Shown here: piece after piece, positions 26,483 to 34,321 of the stretch | Position numbering within the stretch: position 1 is the first letter of the stretch | How the letters are laid out: each line of letters starts with the position of its first letter | NCBI RefSeq assembly: GCF_001542905.1 | Contig: NZ_LOAJ01000001.1 | Coordinates: 1,488,001 to 1,552,000 of the forward strand | Direction of reading: 5' to 3' | Origin: Halorubrum aethiopicum | GTDB taxonomy: Archaea > Halobacteriota > Halobacteria > Halobacteriales > Haloferacaceae | Length of the DNA: 64,000 nt | Made by a program: the position numbers and the translations under genes | The notes under the pieces: generated by a model | Told to the model about the DNA's origin: nothing | What the model saw: only the letters and a program-made list of their open reading frames with translations | Database searches by the model: none

Positions 26483-26967
26483 GCGAGATACAGAGCGCGT
26501 AGGCAGCACGTGGCGACGATATTTTTCACGTCGCCATGCGAGGCGCTAGAGTATGGAACCACGAACGTTCTTACGCATCGAGGGGTTGGCTGCGGTGGGG
26601 CTCGCGTTGGGAGGCTATTTCACGCTTGATGGTCCGATCTGGCTGCTGGTTGTGCTGGCGCTGGCCCCTGATCTATCCATGCTCGGCTATCTTGTAGGCC
26701 CGAAGCTTGGAAGTCTAAGCTATAACATCGTCCATACGTACACACTACCGCTTACACTCGGAGGCTTTGGATTCTGGGTTGACGTTCAACTGGCGTTACT
26801 CGTCGCTCTGATTTGGATCGGACATATTGGAGCGGATCGGCTATTTGGTTATGGCCTCAAGTTCGAATCCGGATTCAAGAATACGCACCTCACTACCCAA
26901 CCAGCCCCAATTGAAGCCCTCACAACGTCTGACGAATGATCTGCTGGTTGAACGCTCTGTATCTCGC
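26483..26967. repeat. 15-bp perfect inverted repeats bracketing the DUF4260 gene
   Basis: GCGAGATACAGAGCG at 26483-26497 is matched by its exact reverse complement at 26953-26967. The pair encloses about 455 bp with one gene. The region is much lower in GC than its neighbours. A direct repeat ACGTTCTGA occurs twice just left of the first arm. It could be the ends of a small mobile unit. Confidence 0.6.
26553..26939 (+). CDS. DUF4260 small membrane protein
   Basis: 128 residues with four hydrophobic helices (about 8-27, 29-48, 60-76, 78-95). The motif set APDLSMLGYLVGPKLGSLSYN, HTYTLPL and WIGHIGADRLFGYGLK fits the DUF4260 family found in bacteria and haloarchaea, function unknown. Base composition is lower in GC than neighbouring genes, suggesting transfer. 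The gene is enclosed by 15-bp inverted repeats. Confidence 0.82.
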   Translation: MEPRTFLRIEGLAAVGLALGGYFTLDGPIWLLVVLALAPDLSMLGYLVGPKLGSLSYNIVHTYTLPLTLGGFGFWVDVQLALLVALIWIGHIGADRLFGYGLKFESGFKNTHLTTQPAPIEALTTSDE

Positions 26968-27265
26968 CCAGTATTCTTAGCAATTAGTGGTAGATCTCGT
27001 GAGTAGATCGATATGTGAGTCCCCTGAAATCCGTAATCACGGTTCTGAGTATGGGGTCGTTGGTGTAAAAGAGCGTATACCAGACGATACGCTTCAGATC
27101 GAAGGGCCTAGCCGTGGGGAGGACATCATGATATTGCTTCTCACTATGAGGACCCCCTCGAGAATTCGATACCACCTCTATTTCGGTGTGCTAACCGCTC
27201 TATGGCACCCTCTAGTACGTCAGATAAAACCCGGATTTTTAGGACAGTTATTATCTTGTGGACGT
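26968..27265. other. AT-rich spacer without a convincing gene
   Basis: About 300 bp of low-GC DNA between the inverted-repeat unit and the LamG lipoprotein gene. A 63-codon minus-strand ORF (27175 to 26984) has no recognisable motif or start signal, so I leave it uncalled. The upstream region of the lipoprotein gene lies at the right end. Confidence 0.4.
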
Positions 27266-28243
27266 ATGGATGACACCAAACGGAGGCGTGTACTCCAGTT
27301 AGGTGGGGCAGCACTCGTAAGCGGACTCGCAGGCTGTAATGGTATCTTAGGTAATGATATTCAGGATACGGACGGAGACGGTGTAATTGACAGTGAAGAC
27401 TATGCACCGCGTGACCCAGAGATACAGCGGGAAGAACAGGTGAAAGGGGAGGGATCGACAGAAACGGAGACAGAAACGCAGGCAGAAACGGAGACAGAAA
27501 CGGAGACAGAAACGCAGGCAGAAACGCCGGTAGCCGGAGAAGATTTGATCAGTTGGTGGCCGTTTAGTCAGAATGTCAATGATACAGCGGGGGACAATGA
27601 CGCGTCGGCTCCGATTGGAAACCCTCAAATCGAAACTGTGGCTGATCGGACTGCGGTCAGATTCGACGGCGACGATGGACTGCGAGTCGCCCGCGGCGGT
27701 AATGAGCCTGAACTGTCTCTTCTTGACCGAAATGATGGACCAGCCAGCATCACGATGCAAGTATATTTTGCGGAGCCAACCGGTTCTCAACCGTTCGAGG
27801 GCACGGGAACACCGCGTCACAGTATCTTGAGAAACGATACGGGCTACAATATCACAGCGAAGGGAGAATCAGGAGATTCAAGCGTCAATTTACGTTTCGG
27901 CGTCAGGCCGTATAGTGATACACCATCTCGGGGGTATAGCATGCCTGACGATGTACAGATCCCACTATCCGTACAGGAGTGGCACCAAATTTCGGTCGTG
28001 TTCAATTCTACCAAATATGTTCGAATTTACGTCGATGACGAGCGAGTCTTTGCCGACGATTCAATGCAGGGCTACAATAATGCTGCCTCGGACTTCTGGC
28101 CAGATATCACAATCGGGAGCTGGTATGGTGGAAATCCCGAAGAGTGGGCCAATTTGATGAACGGCGCTATCTCCGACCTACGTATGTATGGTACCGGCCT
28201 CACAGCTGAAGAGATCTCTCAGATATACACCAACACGAACTGA
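27266..28243 (+). CDS. LamG-type (concanavalin-like) lipoprotein in a low-GC island
   Basis: 325 residues from ATG 27266. The signal MDDTKRRRVLQLGGAALVSG with lipobox LAGC directs export and lipid anchoring (the RR-x-x-L pattern suggests Tat). A calcium-binding type-3-like segment (DTDGDGVIDSEDYAP) and an ETET/QAET spacer follow. The last ~210 residues form a LamG/jelly-roll domain (ISWWPFSQNVNDTAGDN start, HQISVVFNSTKYVRIYVDDE, ISDLRMYGTGLTAEEI end), which normally binds sugars or other ligands. Codon use is AT-richer than the chromosome around it, suggesting transfer. Confidence 0.8.
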   Translation: MDDTKRRRVLQLGGAALVSGLAGCNGILGNDIQDTDGDGVIDSEDYAPRDPEIQREEQVKGEGSTETETETQAETETETETETQAETPVAGEDLISWWPFSQNVNDTAGDNDASAPIGNPQIETVADRTAVRFDGDDGLRVARGGNEPELSLLDRNDGPASITMQVYFAEPTGSQPFEGTGTPRHSILRNDTGYNITAKGESGDSSVNLRFGVRPYSDTPSRGYSMPDDVQIPLSVQEWHQISVVFNSTKYVRIYVDDERVFADDSMQGYNNAASDFWPDITIGSWYGGNPEEWANLMNGAISDLRMYGTGLTAEEISQIYTNTN

Positions 28244-28420
28244 TCGGCCCCTTTCCCGATCTTGTACGGCAATTTTGATGAGTTCCTGATAGACTGTCGA
28301 GGCCGTCAATCACTGCGTCCACTACACTGAGCGATCACCGATGTGACGAACCATCGACCGGCGTGGATCTCGACGGAGCCTCCCGCGGGGTTTTTGCCCG
28401 CCCGTCTCCCGGTAGCGGAC

Positions 28421-29182
28421 ATGCGCATCGAGAACAGCTTCATCCCTGTGGAGGGAGTCGGCGAGACGACGGAGCGCCGGCTCTGGGAGCGGGGCGTCCG
28501 GACCTGGGACGAGTTCGACCCCGCCGTCGACGTCGCCGGCGTCGGCTCCACCACGGCCGACCGGATCGAGTCGTTCATCGCGGAGGCGCGCGCGCACCTC
28601 GACGACGGCGACGCCGCCTACTTCGACCGACGGTTCCCGAGCGGCGAGCGCTGGCGGCTCTACGAGGACTTCCGTGAGCGGACCTGCTTCTTCGACATCG
28701 AGACCACCGGCCTCGACGAGCACCGCGACCGGGTCACGACCGTCAGCTTCCATCAGGGCGGGGAGACGACGACCCTGGTTGCGGGCCGGGACCTCACCGC
28801 CGACCGGATCCGCGAGCGGTTTCGCGAGGCCGACCTCCTGGCGACGTTCAACGGGGCGCGGTTCGATGTGCCGTTCCTCGAGACCTCCTTCGGGATCGAC
28901 GTCGACACCCCGCACCTCGACCTCATGTATCCGGCGAAGCGGATCGGGCTCTCCGGCGGATTGAAGCCCATCGAGAAGCAGATCGGCATCGAGCGCGACC
29001 GCCCGGACCTGTCGGGGCGGGACGCGGTCCGGCTCTGGCGCGAGTACGAGCGCGGTGACGACGACGCCCTCGAGACGCTCGTCTCGTACAACCGCGAGGA
29101 CACGGAGAACCTCCGGGTCCTCGCCGACGCGGTCTGTGACTCGCTCCACCGCGACGTGTTCGAGCCGGCGATCGGGGAGTGA
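28421..29182 (+). CDS. RNase H-like (YprB/DnaQ-type) predicted 3'-5' exonuclease
   Basis: 253 residues from ATG 28421. The N-terminus carries two helix-hairpin-helix-like repeats (EGVGETTERRLWERG and AGVGSTTADRI). The nuclease part has CFFDIETTGLDEHRD (DxE), ATFNGARFDVPFLE (N-G-x-x-F-D) and YNREDTENL (late D), the set of catalytic acids of the RNase_H_2/YprB group. It should act on DNA or RNA ends; the substrate is unknown. Confidence 0.85.
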   Translation: MRIENSFIPVEGVGETTERRLWERGVRTWDEFDPAVDVAGVGSTTADRIESFIAEARAHLDDGDAAYFDRRFPSGERWRLYEDFRERTCFFDIETTGLDEHRDRVTTVSFHQGGETTTLVAGRDLTADRIRERFREADLLATFNGARFDVPFLETSFGIDVDTPHLDLMYPAKRIGLSGGLKPIEKQIGIERDRPDLSGRDAVRLWREYERGDDDALETLVSYNREDTENLRVLADAVCDSLHRDVFEPAIGE

Positions 29183-29247
29183 GCGGCGGAGCGGGCCATC
29201 ACCGCCGACGTGTTTTTCAGTTGTCACCGAGAAGGGCGAACGGGTCC

Positions 29248-29745
29248 ATGTACCGGGACATCCTGTACCCGACGGACGGGAGCACCGGGTCGGAAGCAGC
29301 GGCGGAACACGTCCAGGACCTGGCGTCGTCGTTCGGCGCGACCGTCCACGTTCTCCACGTGGTCGACACGCCTCACGGCGGACTCGGGAGGAGCGGCGGG
29401 TTCGTCTCCGACGAGTTCTCGTCGATGAGCGGACGGAGCGCCGAGACCGGCTACGAGGGGATGGAGATGTCCGACGTCGACGACGCACTCATGGAGGAAG
29501 CGGAGGCGGTCGTCGAGGAGTGGGCCGCGGCGCTCGGCGACGTCGAGACGGTGACCGAGGTCGAAGCGGGAAGTCCGTATTCGGAGATCCTGCGGTACGC
29601 CGACGAGCACGACGTCGACGCCATCGTGATGGGAACACACGGCCGCACCGGCATCGAACGATATCTCCTCGGGAGCGTCACGGAGAAGGTCGTTCGGATG
29701 GCGGATCGACCGGTGTTGACGATCCGCGGCAACGAGAGCGGGTGA
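29248..29745 (+). CDS. Universal stress protein (UspA fold)
   Basis: 165 residues from ATG 29248. The start MYRDILYPTDGSTGS and the ATP-binding end GTHGRTGIERYLLGSVTEKVV (G-x2-G-x9-G-S/T) are typical of ATP-binding Usp proteins. An inserted acidic/Gly-rich loop (about 47-85) is unremarkable for the family. It follows the exonuclease gene by 65 nt. Confidence 0.9.
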   Translation: MYRDILYPTDGSTGSEAAAEHVQDLASSFGATVHVLHVVDTPHGGLGRSGGFVSDEFSSMSGRSAETGYEGMEMSDVDDALMEEAEAVVEEWAAALGDVETVTEVEAGSPYSEILRYADEHDVDAIVMGTHGRTGIERYLLGSVTEKVVRMADRPVLTIRGNESG

Positions 29746-29806
29746 CTCCCCCGCTCGTCCCGCCCTCGCTCGGCTCGTCGCTCCGGGGACGCCCGTTCCG
29801 GAGCCG

Positions 29807-31081
29807 CTACTCTCGGTCCGTCCCCTCGTCGTCTTCGTCGGCTGGAGTACGCGGCTCGAGAGACTCCCCTTCCTCGACCGACTCCGTCTCCTCAAGCGTC
29901 GTGTGTAGCGATCCCGAGGTCGCGTCCTCGCGATCCTCGTTGGTCCCGGCTCCGTCGGCCCCGGATCCGTCGGCCGTCGCGACGGTCGGCTCCGCCTCCT
30001 CCGGTTCGTCCGTCTCCATCGGTTTCTCCGACTCTCTCGATTTCTTCGACTCCTCGGATTCCTCTGATTCTTCAGACTCTGCCGACTCCTCCGGATCGAT
30101 TCCCTCCTCGTCAGTCTCCGGACCCGTATCCTCGCCCGTCCCGGTATCGGGTTCCTGCTCGACGCCCGGTTCCGACTCGGTATCCGGCTCGTCGCCGTCG
30201 TCCTCCTTCTCCTCCTCGACCGACTGAACGAGTTTCATCTCGCCGCGGGCGCGCAGCGAGCCGTCGATCTCCGCGCCGTCGTGGATCACGAGGTCGCCGG
30301 CGGAGACGTCGCCGCGGACGTGGGCGTCCGCCTCGATCGTGACCGTCCCGCCGCGGGTGGTCACGTCGCCGTGGATCGTCGAGGCGGCCCCGACGGCGAC
30401 GTCCTCGCGGGCGCGCAGCGAACCGAACACCTCGTTGCGCTCGCCGACCGCGATCGACTCCGCCCGGAGGTTGCCGTGGAGCCGGCAGTCGTCGCCGACG
30501 GTCGCGGGCGTGGACACGCGCCAGGCGTCGTCCGAGACCTCGGCTCCGCGGGGGACGAGGAGCGGGTCGCGCACGTCGTCGCCGTCGGCGAGCGCCTCGG
30601 CCAGCTCGTCTGCCGCGTCGGTCTCGCCGACCCGCAACAGCTGGGAGAGCACGATGAAGTAGAAGACGAGCGTGGGGACCGGGTTCCGGATGACGATCCA
30701 GCCGTTGGCCTCGAACCCCTCCTCGATCTCCACGTCGTCGCCGATGTCGAGGTCGCCGGAGACCATGAGCCGGCCGGTGACCGTCACCCGCTCGCCGAGG
30801 TAGGCGTCCTCGCCGACGAGGACGTTCCCGTCGACGGAACACCAGGTGTCGAGCCGGCAGTCGCCGTCCGCCTCGATGTCGTCGCCGACGTCGACGCGCT
30901 CGCCGATCGCGACGTTGCGGCCGCGGATCCCGAACTCGACGGTCGACTGCCCGCCCACGAGCACGTCGCCGTCGACCACCACGTCGTGCTCCTCGACGGT
31001 GGTCCCCGACGGGACCGAGAGCTCGTCTATCGGACCGCTCCCCCTCAGTGACACACCCGTGGGAACTCCCTCGGGAGACAT
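29807..31081 (-). CDS. Bactofilin-like polymer-forming protein with acidic tail
   Basis: 424 residues. Two blocks of short beta-helix repeats are seen: about 20-125 (VVVDGDVLVGG, VDGNVLVGEDAYLGE, VSGDLDIGDDVEIEEG) and 190-275 (VGDDCRLHGNLRAESIAVGE, FGSLRAREDVAVG, IHGDVTTRGGTVTIE, VRGDVSAGDLVIHDGAEIDGS). Between them lies a hydrophobic segment (PVPTLVFYFIVLSQLL, about 134-149). The last ~140 residues are a disordered Asp/Glu/Ser tail. Archaeal bactofilins act as cytoskeletal polymers in cell-shape control. The hydrophobic insert suggests membrane contact. The upstream region has a 9-bp-stem hairpin and 18-nt tandem repeats. Confidence 0.8.
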   Translation of the reverse strand: MSPEGVPTGVSLRGSGPIDELSVPSGTTVEEHDVVVDGDVLVGGQSTVEFGIRGRNVAIGERVDVGDDIEADGDCRLDTWCSVDGNVLVGEDAYLGERVTVTGRLMVSGDLDIGDDVEIEEGFEANGWIVIRNPVPTLVFYFIVLSQLLRVGETDAADELAEALADGDDVRDPLLVPRGAEVSDDAWRVSTPATVGDDCRLHGNLRAESIAVGERNEVFGSLRAREDVAVGAASTIHGDVTTRGGTVTIEADAHVRGDVSAGDLVIHDGAEIDGSLRARGEMKLVQSVEEEKEDDGDEPDTESEPGVEQEPDTGTGEDTGPETDEEGIDPEESAESEESEESEESKKSRESEKPMETDEPEEAEPTVATADGSGADGAGTNEDREDATSGSLHTTLEETESVEEGESLEPRTPADEDDEGTDRE

Positions 31082-31093
31082 AAACGATAGGGG

Positions 31094-31115
31094 CCGTCCG
31101 ACGGGCGTCGGACGG
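31094..31115. promoter_or_regulatory. 9-bp-stem hairpin upstream of the bactofilin-like gene
   Basis: CCGTCCGAC and GTCGGACGG form a perfect stem with a 4-nt loop, 13-34 nt upstream of the minus-strand start at 31081. It could be an operator or a 5'-UTR structure; inference only. Confidence 0.35.
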
Positions 31116-31131
31116 CGATCCGGCGAACGGT

Positions 31132-31185
31132 GACGGCGACGGCAACGATGACGGCGACGGCAACGATGACGGCGACGGCAACGAT
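31132..31185. repeat. Three perfect 18-nt tandem repeats
   Basis: GACGGCGACGGCAACGAT is repeated three times without change between the divergent bactofilin-like and DUF5786-like genes. It is not in a called gene. Confidence 0.85.
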
Positions 31186-31274
31186 GATGCCGACCGACGC
31201 TTCCGCGCGTGCGGATCGCTCGCGAGGCGACCCGCGGTCACCGGGCTTTTCACTCCGGGCCCGGACCCTCGGGT

Positions 31275-31448
31275 ATGGGATTCGGATCGTACGACGAGAG
31301 CGAGCAGGGGGGACAGGAGGTCGAGACCGACGAGGACGGGGCCGTGAACGTCCACGAGCACGACCACGACGGCGACGTCTCCGTCGAGGGCGACGCCGAC
31401 ACGGACGAGCTCCTCGACCGACTCGGCGCGATGAAAGACGAGGAGTAG
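31275..31448 (+). CDS. Small acidic DUF5786-like protein
   Basis: 57 residues from ATG 31275 (MGFGSYDESEQ). The pattern VNVHEHDHDGDVSVEG followed by TDELLDRLGAMKDEE matches a very common small haloarchaeal family that I recall as DUF5786. It is fully acidic, without membrane segments; function unknown. Confidence 0.75.
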   Translation: MGFGSYDESEQGGQEVETDEDGAVNVHEHDHDGDVSVEGDADTDELLDRLGAMKDEE

Positions 31449-31540
31449 CGGTTCGGCTCGGAACGGACGGCGTACCCGTTCCGTAGGTCTGCTTGTAGTA
31501 CGGGTGTTTCAGTAGAGATTGCGGTGATGAGAACGGTGTC

Positions 31541-31810
31541 GTTGCTGGCGCGGTGATCACGATCACGAAGACCATCTCCAAAGCCCCAGCCGGCTCCGGT
31601 CGAGGGCCTCGCTGCGGTCCTCGTCGCTCACAGTGTTCGCTCCTGCGGTCCTTACGTCGGCCGTCTTCCCGGAGCCGACTGCCCCTTTGAGTCCCACCCC
31701 ACCCCGCACCTCACGCCTCCCCAGCCTCGCTGCTCGCGCGTTCCACGCGCTCGCAGCGTCCCTCGCGGACGGTTCGCGCCCTCTCGGGCGCTCACCGGCG
31801 CGCCACCGCA
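31541..31810. repeat. Dispersed non-coding element, copy 2 (variant stem)
   Basis: Related to the copy at 22411-22650 in all conserved blocks: ATCTCCAAAGCCCCAGCCG starts at 31574 and TGCCCCTTTGAGTCCCACC at 31680. Its terminal arms are different in sequence yet still pair: 31588-31599 with 31669-31680, 11 of 12 positions. The right end is longer (tandem CTGCTCGCGCG / CGCGCTCGCAG hairpin, then a second CGGGCGCTC-type segment). It lies 0.2 kb from tRNA-Thr in a gene-poor stretch; 31811-32043 holds nothing recognisable. Confidence 0.75.
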
Positions 31811-32043
31811 ATCGCTCGTTGTATCGCCTATACTGACCGAACCGAGTCGGAATCACTCAACTTGAGCGCATTTCGGCAGGGTCAAAATAACGTCTGAGCA
31901 CCGCTACCGGTCGTTCGTGCTCCCTTCCGGGAGAAGTGAAGTAGAGGAGCCGGACGAGGAGATCGCGGACCACGATCGGAGCGAAGCTCCCCGCTGATTC
32001 AGATCCCTCTCTCGGCTTTCAGCCTCACTACGTTCGGCAGGAA

Positions 32044-32116
32044 AGCCGGAGGAGGGATTTGAACCCTCGACCTATTCCTTACGAAGGAATCGCTCTGCCA
32101 GCTGAGCTACTCCGGC
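32044..32116 (-). tRNA. tRNA-Thr (anticodon CGU)
   Basis: The minus strand folds as a full cloverleaf of 73 nt: acceptor GCCGGAG / CTCCGGC with discriminator U, D-arm GCTC-AGCTGGCA-GAGC, anticodon arm ATTCC-TTCGTAA-GGAAT (anticodon CGU, decoding ACG), variable AGGTC, T-arm GAGGG-TTCAAAT-CCCTC. There is no intron and no encoded CCA. Confidence 0.96.
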
Positions 32117-32314
32117 GCGCATTCGTCCATGCGCCGATGACGAAAATAAGGGTTCCGAAACGGGTCCGCCGGCGCGCCCGCCGATCGCTCGAATCGACTC
32201 CGACTGGCCTCGGAAGACGCCGATCCTTTGTTTTTGATTCGTACAGGTATCGAGTATATCACTACCGGATCGTTTCGTAGTATCTCATATCTTGGTATCT
32301 GTATAAGGAAAAAG

Positions 32315-32323
32315 CATAAATAC
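32315..32323 (+). promoter_or_regulatory. TATA box with purine-rich BRE before the candidate ncRNA
   Basis: GGAAAAAG directly precedes CATAAATAC, a good haloarchaeal BRE/TATA pair. The predicted start, about 27 nt on, is near 32345, exactly where a run of hairpins begins and no ORF starts. Confidence 0.45.
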
Positions 32324-32343
32324 GTGGTCGTGTTCCGAACTGA

Positions 32344-32600
32344 CGCCGAAAGACATCGGCCGCCCCGAAGGCGGCGAGGTTCGGTCCCTCGACGGTGTCT
32401 GCCCGATCGGAGCCCGTATCGGGCGGCGACGACCGCGCCGGCAGCGTGGCGCTGCGCGCCACCGGCTACGTCCCCAGGAGTCGCCGGCGACCGGTCATCG
32501 GCTGTCAGCAACGACCGCGGTCGACGTGTGATCCACGTCTTCGACGTGCCAAGCGCGAGGTCGCCTCTGGCCCCGACGGTCCACGACCGCGGACTCTTGT
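32344..32600 (+). ncRNA. Candidate structured non-coding RNA
   Basis: Successive hairpins are visible after the TATA box: GCCGA/TCGGC (32345-32360), GCCGCC/GGCGGC with loop CCGAA (32359-32375), GCCCGAT/ATCGGGC (32401-32424), and a nested GCCGG-CAGCG-TGG-CGCTG-(7 nt)-CCGGC (32437-32466); CGACGTG/CACGTC follows near 32523-32540. No reading frame in either strand looks coding. It does not match what I remember of RNase P RNA or 7S SRP RNA. Boundaries are guesses; it may be a regulatory RNA or an inert GC-rich spacer. Confidence 0.35.
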
Positions 32601-32616
32601 CATGTGACGGGCCATG

Positions 32617-32651
32617 GCCGTCCGCCCCGACCGTCGCTCGGGACGGACGGC
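32617..32651 (+). terminator. Strong hairpin after the candidate ncRNA
   Basis: GCCGTCCG and CGGACGGC pair perfectly, extended inward by CCCGA/TCGGG, with a short loop. It lies between the candidate ncRNA and the half-size EamA gene; a terminator or processing role is inferred. The rest of the gap to 32840 shows nothing else. Confidence 0.3.
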
Positions 32652-32840
32652 GTTCTCCACGCGGATCCGACCCGGTTCGGCGATCGCGCACACTCCGTTC
32701 CCGGACCGGATCGCGGCCGTTTTTCACGCCGCCGGTTTCAGTCGACGTATGTCACGCACACCGCCGACCGCGCCGGCGACGACCGCGTACCGCCCACGAA
32801 CGGGACCCGATCACGACGGTTCGAGGGGTAACCCGCGTCG

Positions 32841-33254
32841 ATGAACCAGGTCGTCCTCCTCGCCCTGATTGGCGCGATCGCGTGGGGGTTCTGGGCCCTG
32901 TTCGCCGACGTGGCGACCCGATCGATGCCGCCGGAGGTCGCGATGATCGTCTCCTACTCGGTGGCCATCGGCGTCGCCGTCGTCTATGCCTGGTATCGCG
33001 GGACGGCGTTCCTCGGAAACGACCCGACCGCGCTCTGGTTCGCGGGGCTCGCCGGCGTCGCCTCCGGCGTCGGGGCGGTCGCCTACTACGCGGCGCTCCA
33101 GGTCGGCTCCGCGGGAATCGCGACGACGATCACGGCGATGTACTTCGTCGTCGCCGCGGCGCTCGGCTTCCTCCTCTTCGGCAACACCCCCGCGATCAGC
33201 GACCTGGCGGGGATCGCGGCGGCCGTCGTCGCGGTCGCGCTGATCGCCTACTGA
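32841..33254 (+). CDS. Half-size EamA (drug/metabolite transporter) membrane protein
   Basis: 137 residues with five helices and one EamA repeat (ALIGAIAWGFWALFADVATR, GAVAYYAALQVGSAGIATTI, LLFGNTPAISDLAGIAAAVVAVALI). Like its counterpart near 11.4 kb it has half the usual length, so it probably dimerises. No neighbour suggests the substrate. Confidence 0.8.
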   Translation: MNQVVLLALIGAIAWGFWALFADVATRSMPPEVAMIVSYSVAIGVAVVYAWYRGTAFLGNDPTALWFAGLAGVASGVGAVAYYAALQVGSAGIATTITAMYFVVAAALGFLLFGNTPAISDLAGIAAAVVAVALIAY

Positions 33255-33275
33255 CGGCGGTCACACGGACCGCGT

Positions 33276-34265
33276 TCACACGCGGGTCAGTCGGACGTCG
33301 AGACAGACGTTGTACTCGTGGGGGGCGTACGACCGGACGACGCGCTCGGTCTCCACGGCGACGTCGTAGGCGTCGCCCGCGGCCGCGCGGATCGCCCGCT
33401 CGCCGGGGCCGAACGGGTCGTCCTCGTGTTGGATGTCGTAGTAGTGGACCACGCAGTCGTCGCCCGCGAGCGCCACCGCGGTCTCGAGGAACTCGTCAGC
33501 GGAGTGCGGCAGGTTCATCACGAGCCGGTCGGCCGCCCCCGCGTACGACCCGGTCGTCTCGCGCACGTCGCCCGCGATCGCGGTCACCCGGTCTTCCACC
33601 CCGTTGCGCGCGGCGTTCTCCTCGAGGTACGCGATCGCCGTCTCGTTGAGGTCGCAGGCGACGACCTCGGCGCCGCGGGCGGCCATCGGGACCGCGTACG
33701 GGCCGACGCCCGCGAACATGTCGACGACCCGCTCGTCCGGGTCGACCTGCTCGACCACGCGGTGGCGCTCGGTCGCGAGCCGCGGGGAGAAGTACACCGC
33801 GGCGACGTCGAGGGCGAACTCGTGGCCGTACTCGCGGTGGACCGTCTCCGTGCCGTTTCCGGCGAGCACGTCCCACTCGCGGACGCGCAGCTCCCCAGCG
33901 ATCGGCGACGCGCGGTTGAGCACGGTCGCACACGGGAGGTCGGAGGCCATCACGGCGTCGGCGATCTCGCGGGCGCGCTCGTCGTCGTCCTCGTCGAGGA
34001 TGACGATGTCGCCGAGCCGCTCCAGCGACGGCTCGTAGCCGAGCAGGTCCGCGGGCGTCCGCGGCCGGTCGCGCTCGGCCGCGTCGCGCTCGACGATCCG
34101 GTCGGCGAGGTCGGCGGGGACCGCCGACGGATCGGTGACCGGGACGTAGATGGTCCCGTCGTCGACGGCGATCTCGTGGTCGCCGTCGAGGAGGTCGGCG
34201 TCGGCGAGCCGCGCGCGGACGGCCTCGCCGCGCTCGCGCTCGACGGCGACGCAGGGGACGCTCAT
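33276..34265 (-). CDS. trm5: tRNA (guanine37-N1)-methyltransferase Trm5
   Basis: 329 residues. The N-terminal part is the D1/D2 tRNA-recognition region; the catalytic class I domain has the SAM-binding DMFAGVGPYAVPMAARG, VVACDLNETAIAYLEENA, and the NLPHSADEFL motif typical of Trm5 (N-L-P). It methylates G37 next to the anticodon, which prevents frameshifting; paralogues can make wyosine intermediates. Sequence alone does not separate Trm5a, b and c. Confidence 0.88.
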   Translation of the reverse strand: MSVPCVAVERERGEAVRARLADADLLDGDHEIAVDDGTIYVPVTDPSAVPADLADRIVERDAAERDRPRTPADLLGYEPSLERLGDIVILDEDDDERAREIADAVMASDLPCATVLNRASPIAGELRVREWDVLAGNGTETVHREYGHEFALDVAAVYFSPRLATERHRVVEQVDPDERVVDMFAGVGPYAVPMAARGAEVVACDLNETAIAYLEENAARNGVEDRVTAIAGDVRETTGSYAGAADRLVMNLPHSADEFLETAVALAGDDCVVHYYDIQHEDDPFGPGERAIRAAAGDAYDVAVETERVVRSYAPHEYNVCLDVRLTRV

Positions 34266-34321
34266 TGCCGGACGGAGGGGGGCGGTCGGATAAAGCGTGA
34301 CGCTTCGCGGGGGCGAGCCGA

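Noticed and set aside
26984-27175. 63-codon minus-strand ORF in the low-GC spacer
   Set aside because: No recognisable domain, no clear promoter, and the composition is compatible with chance.
31811-32043. Possible extra tRNA or SRP RNA before tRNA-Thr
   Set aside because: No cloverleaf or conserved SRP helix-8 sequence could be found by eye.
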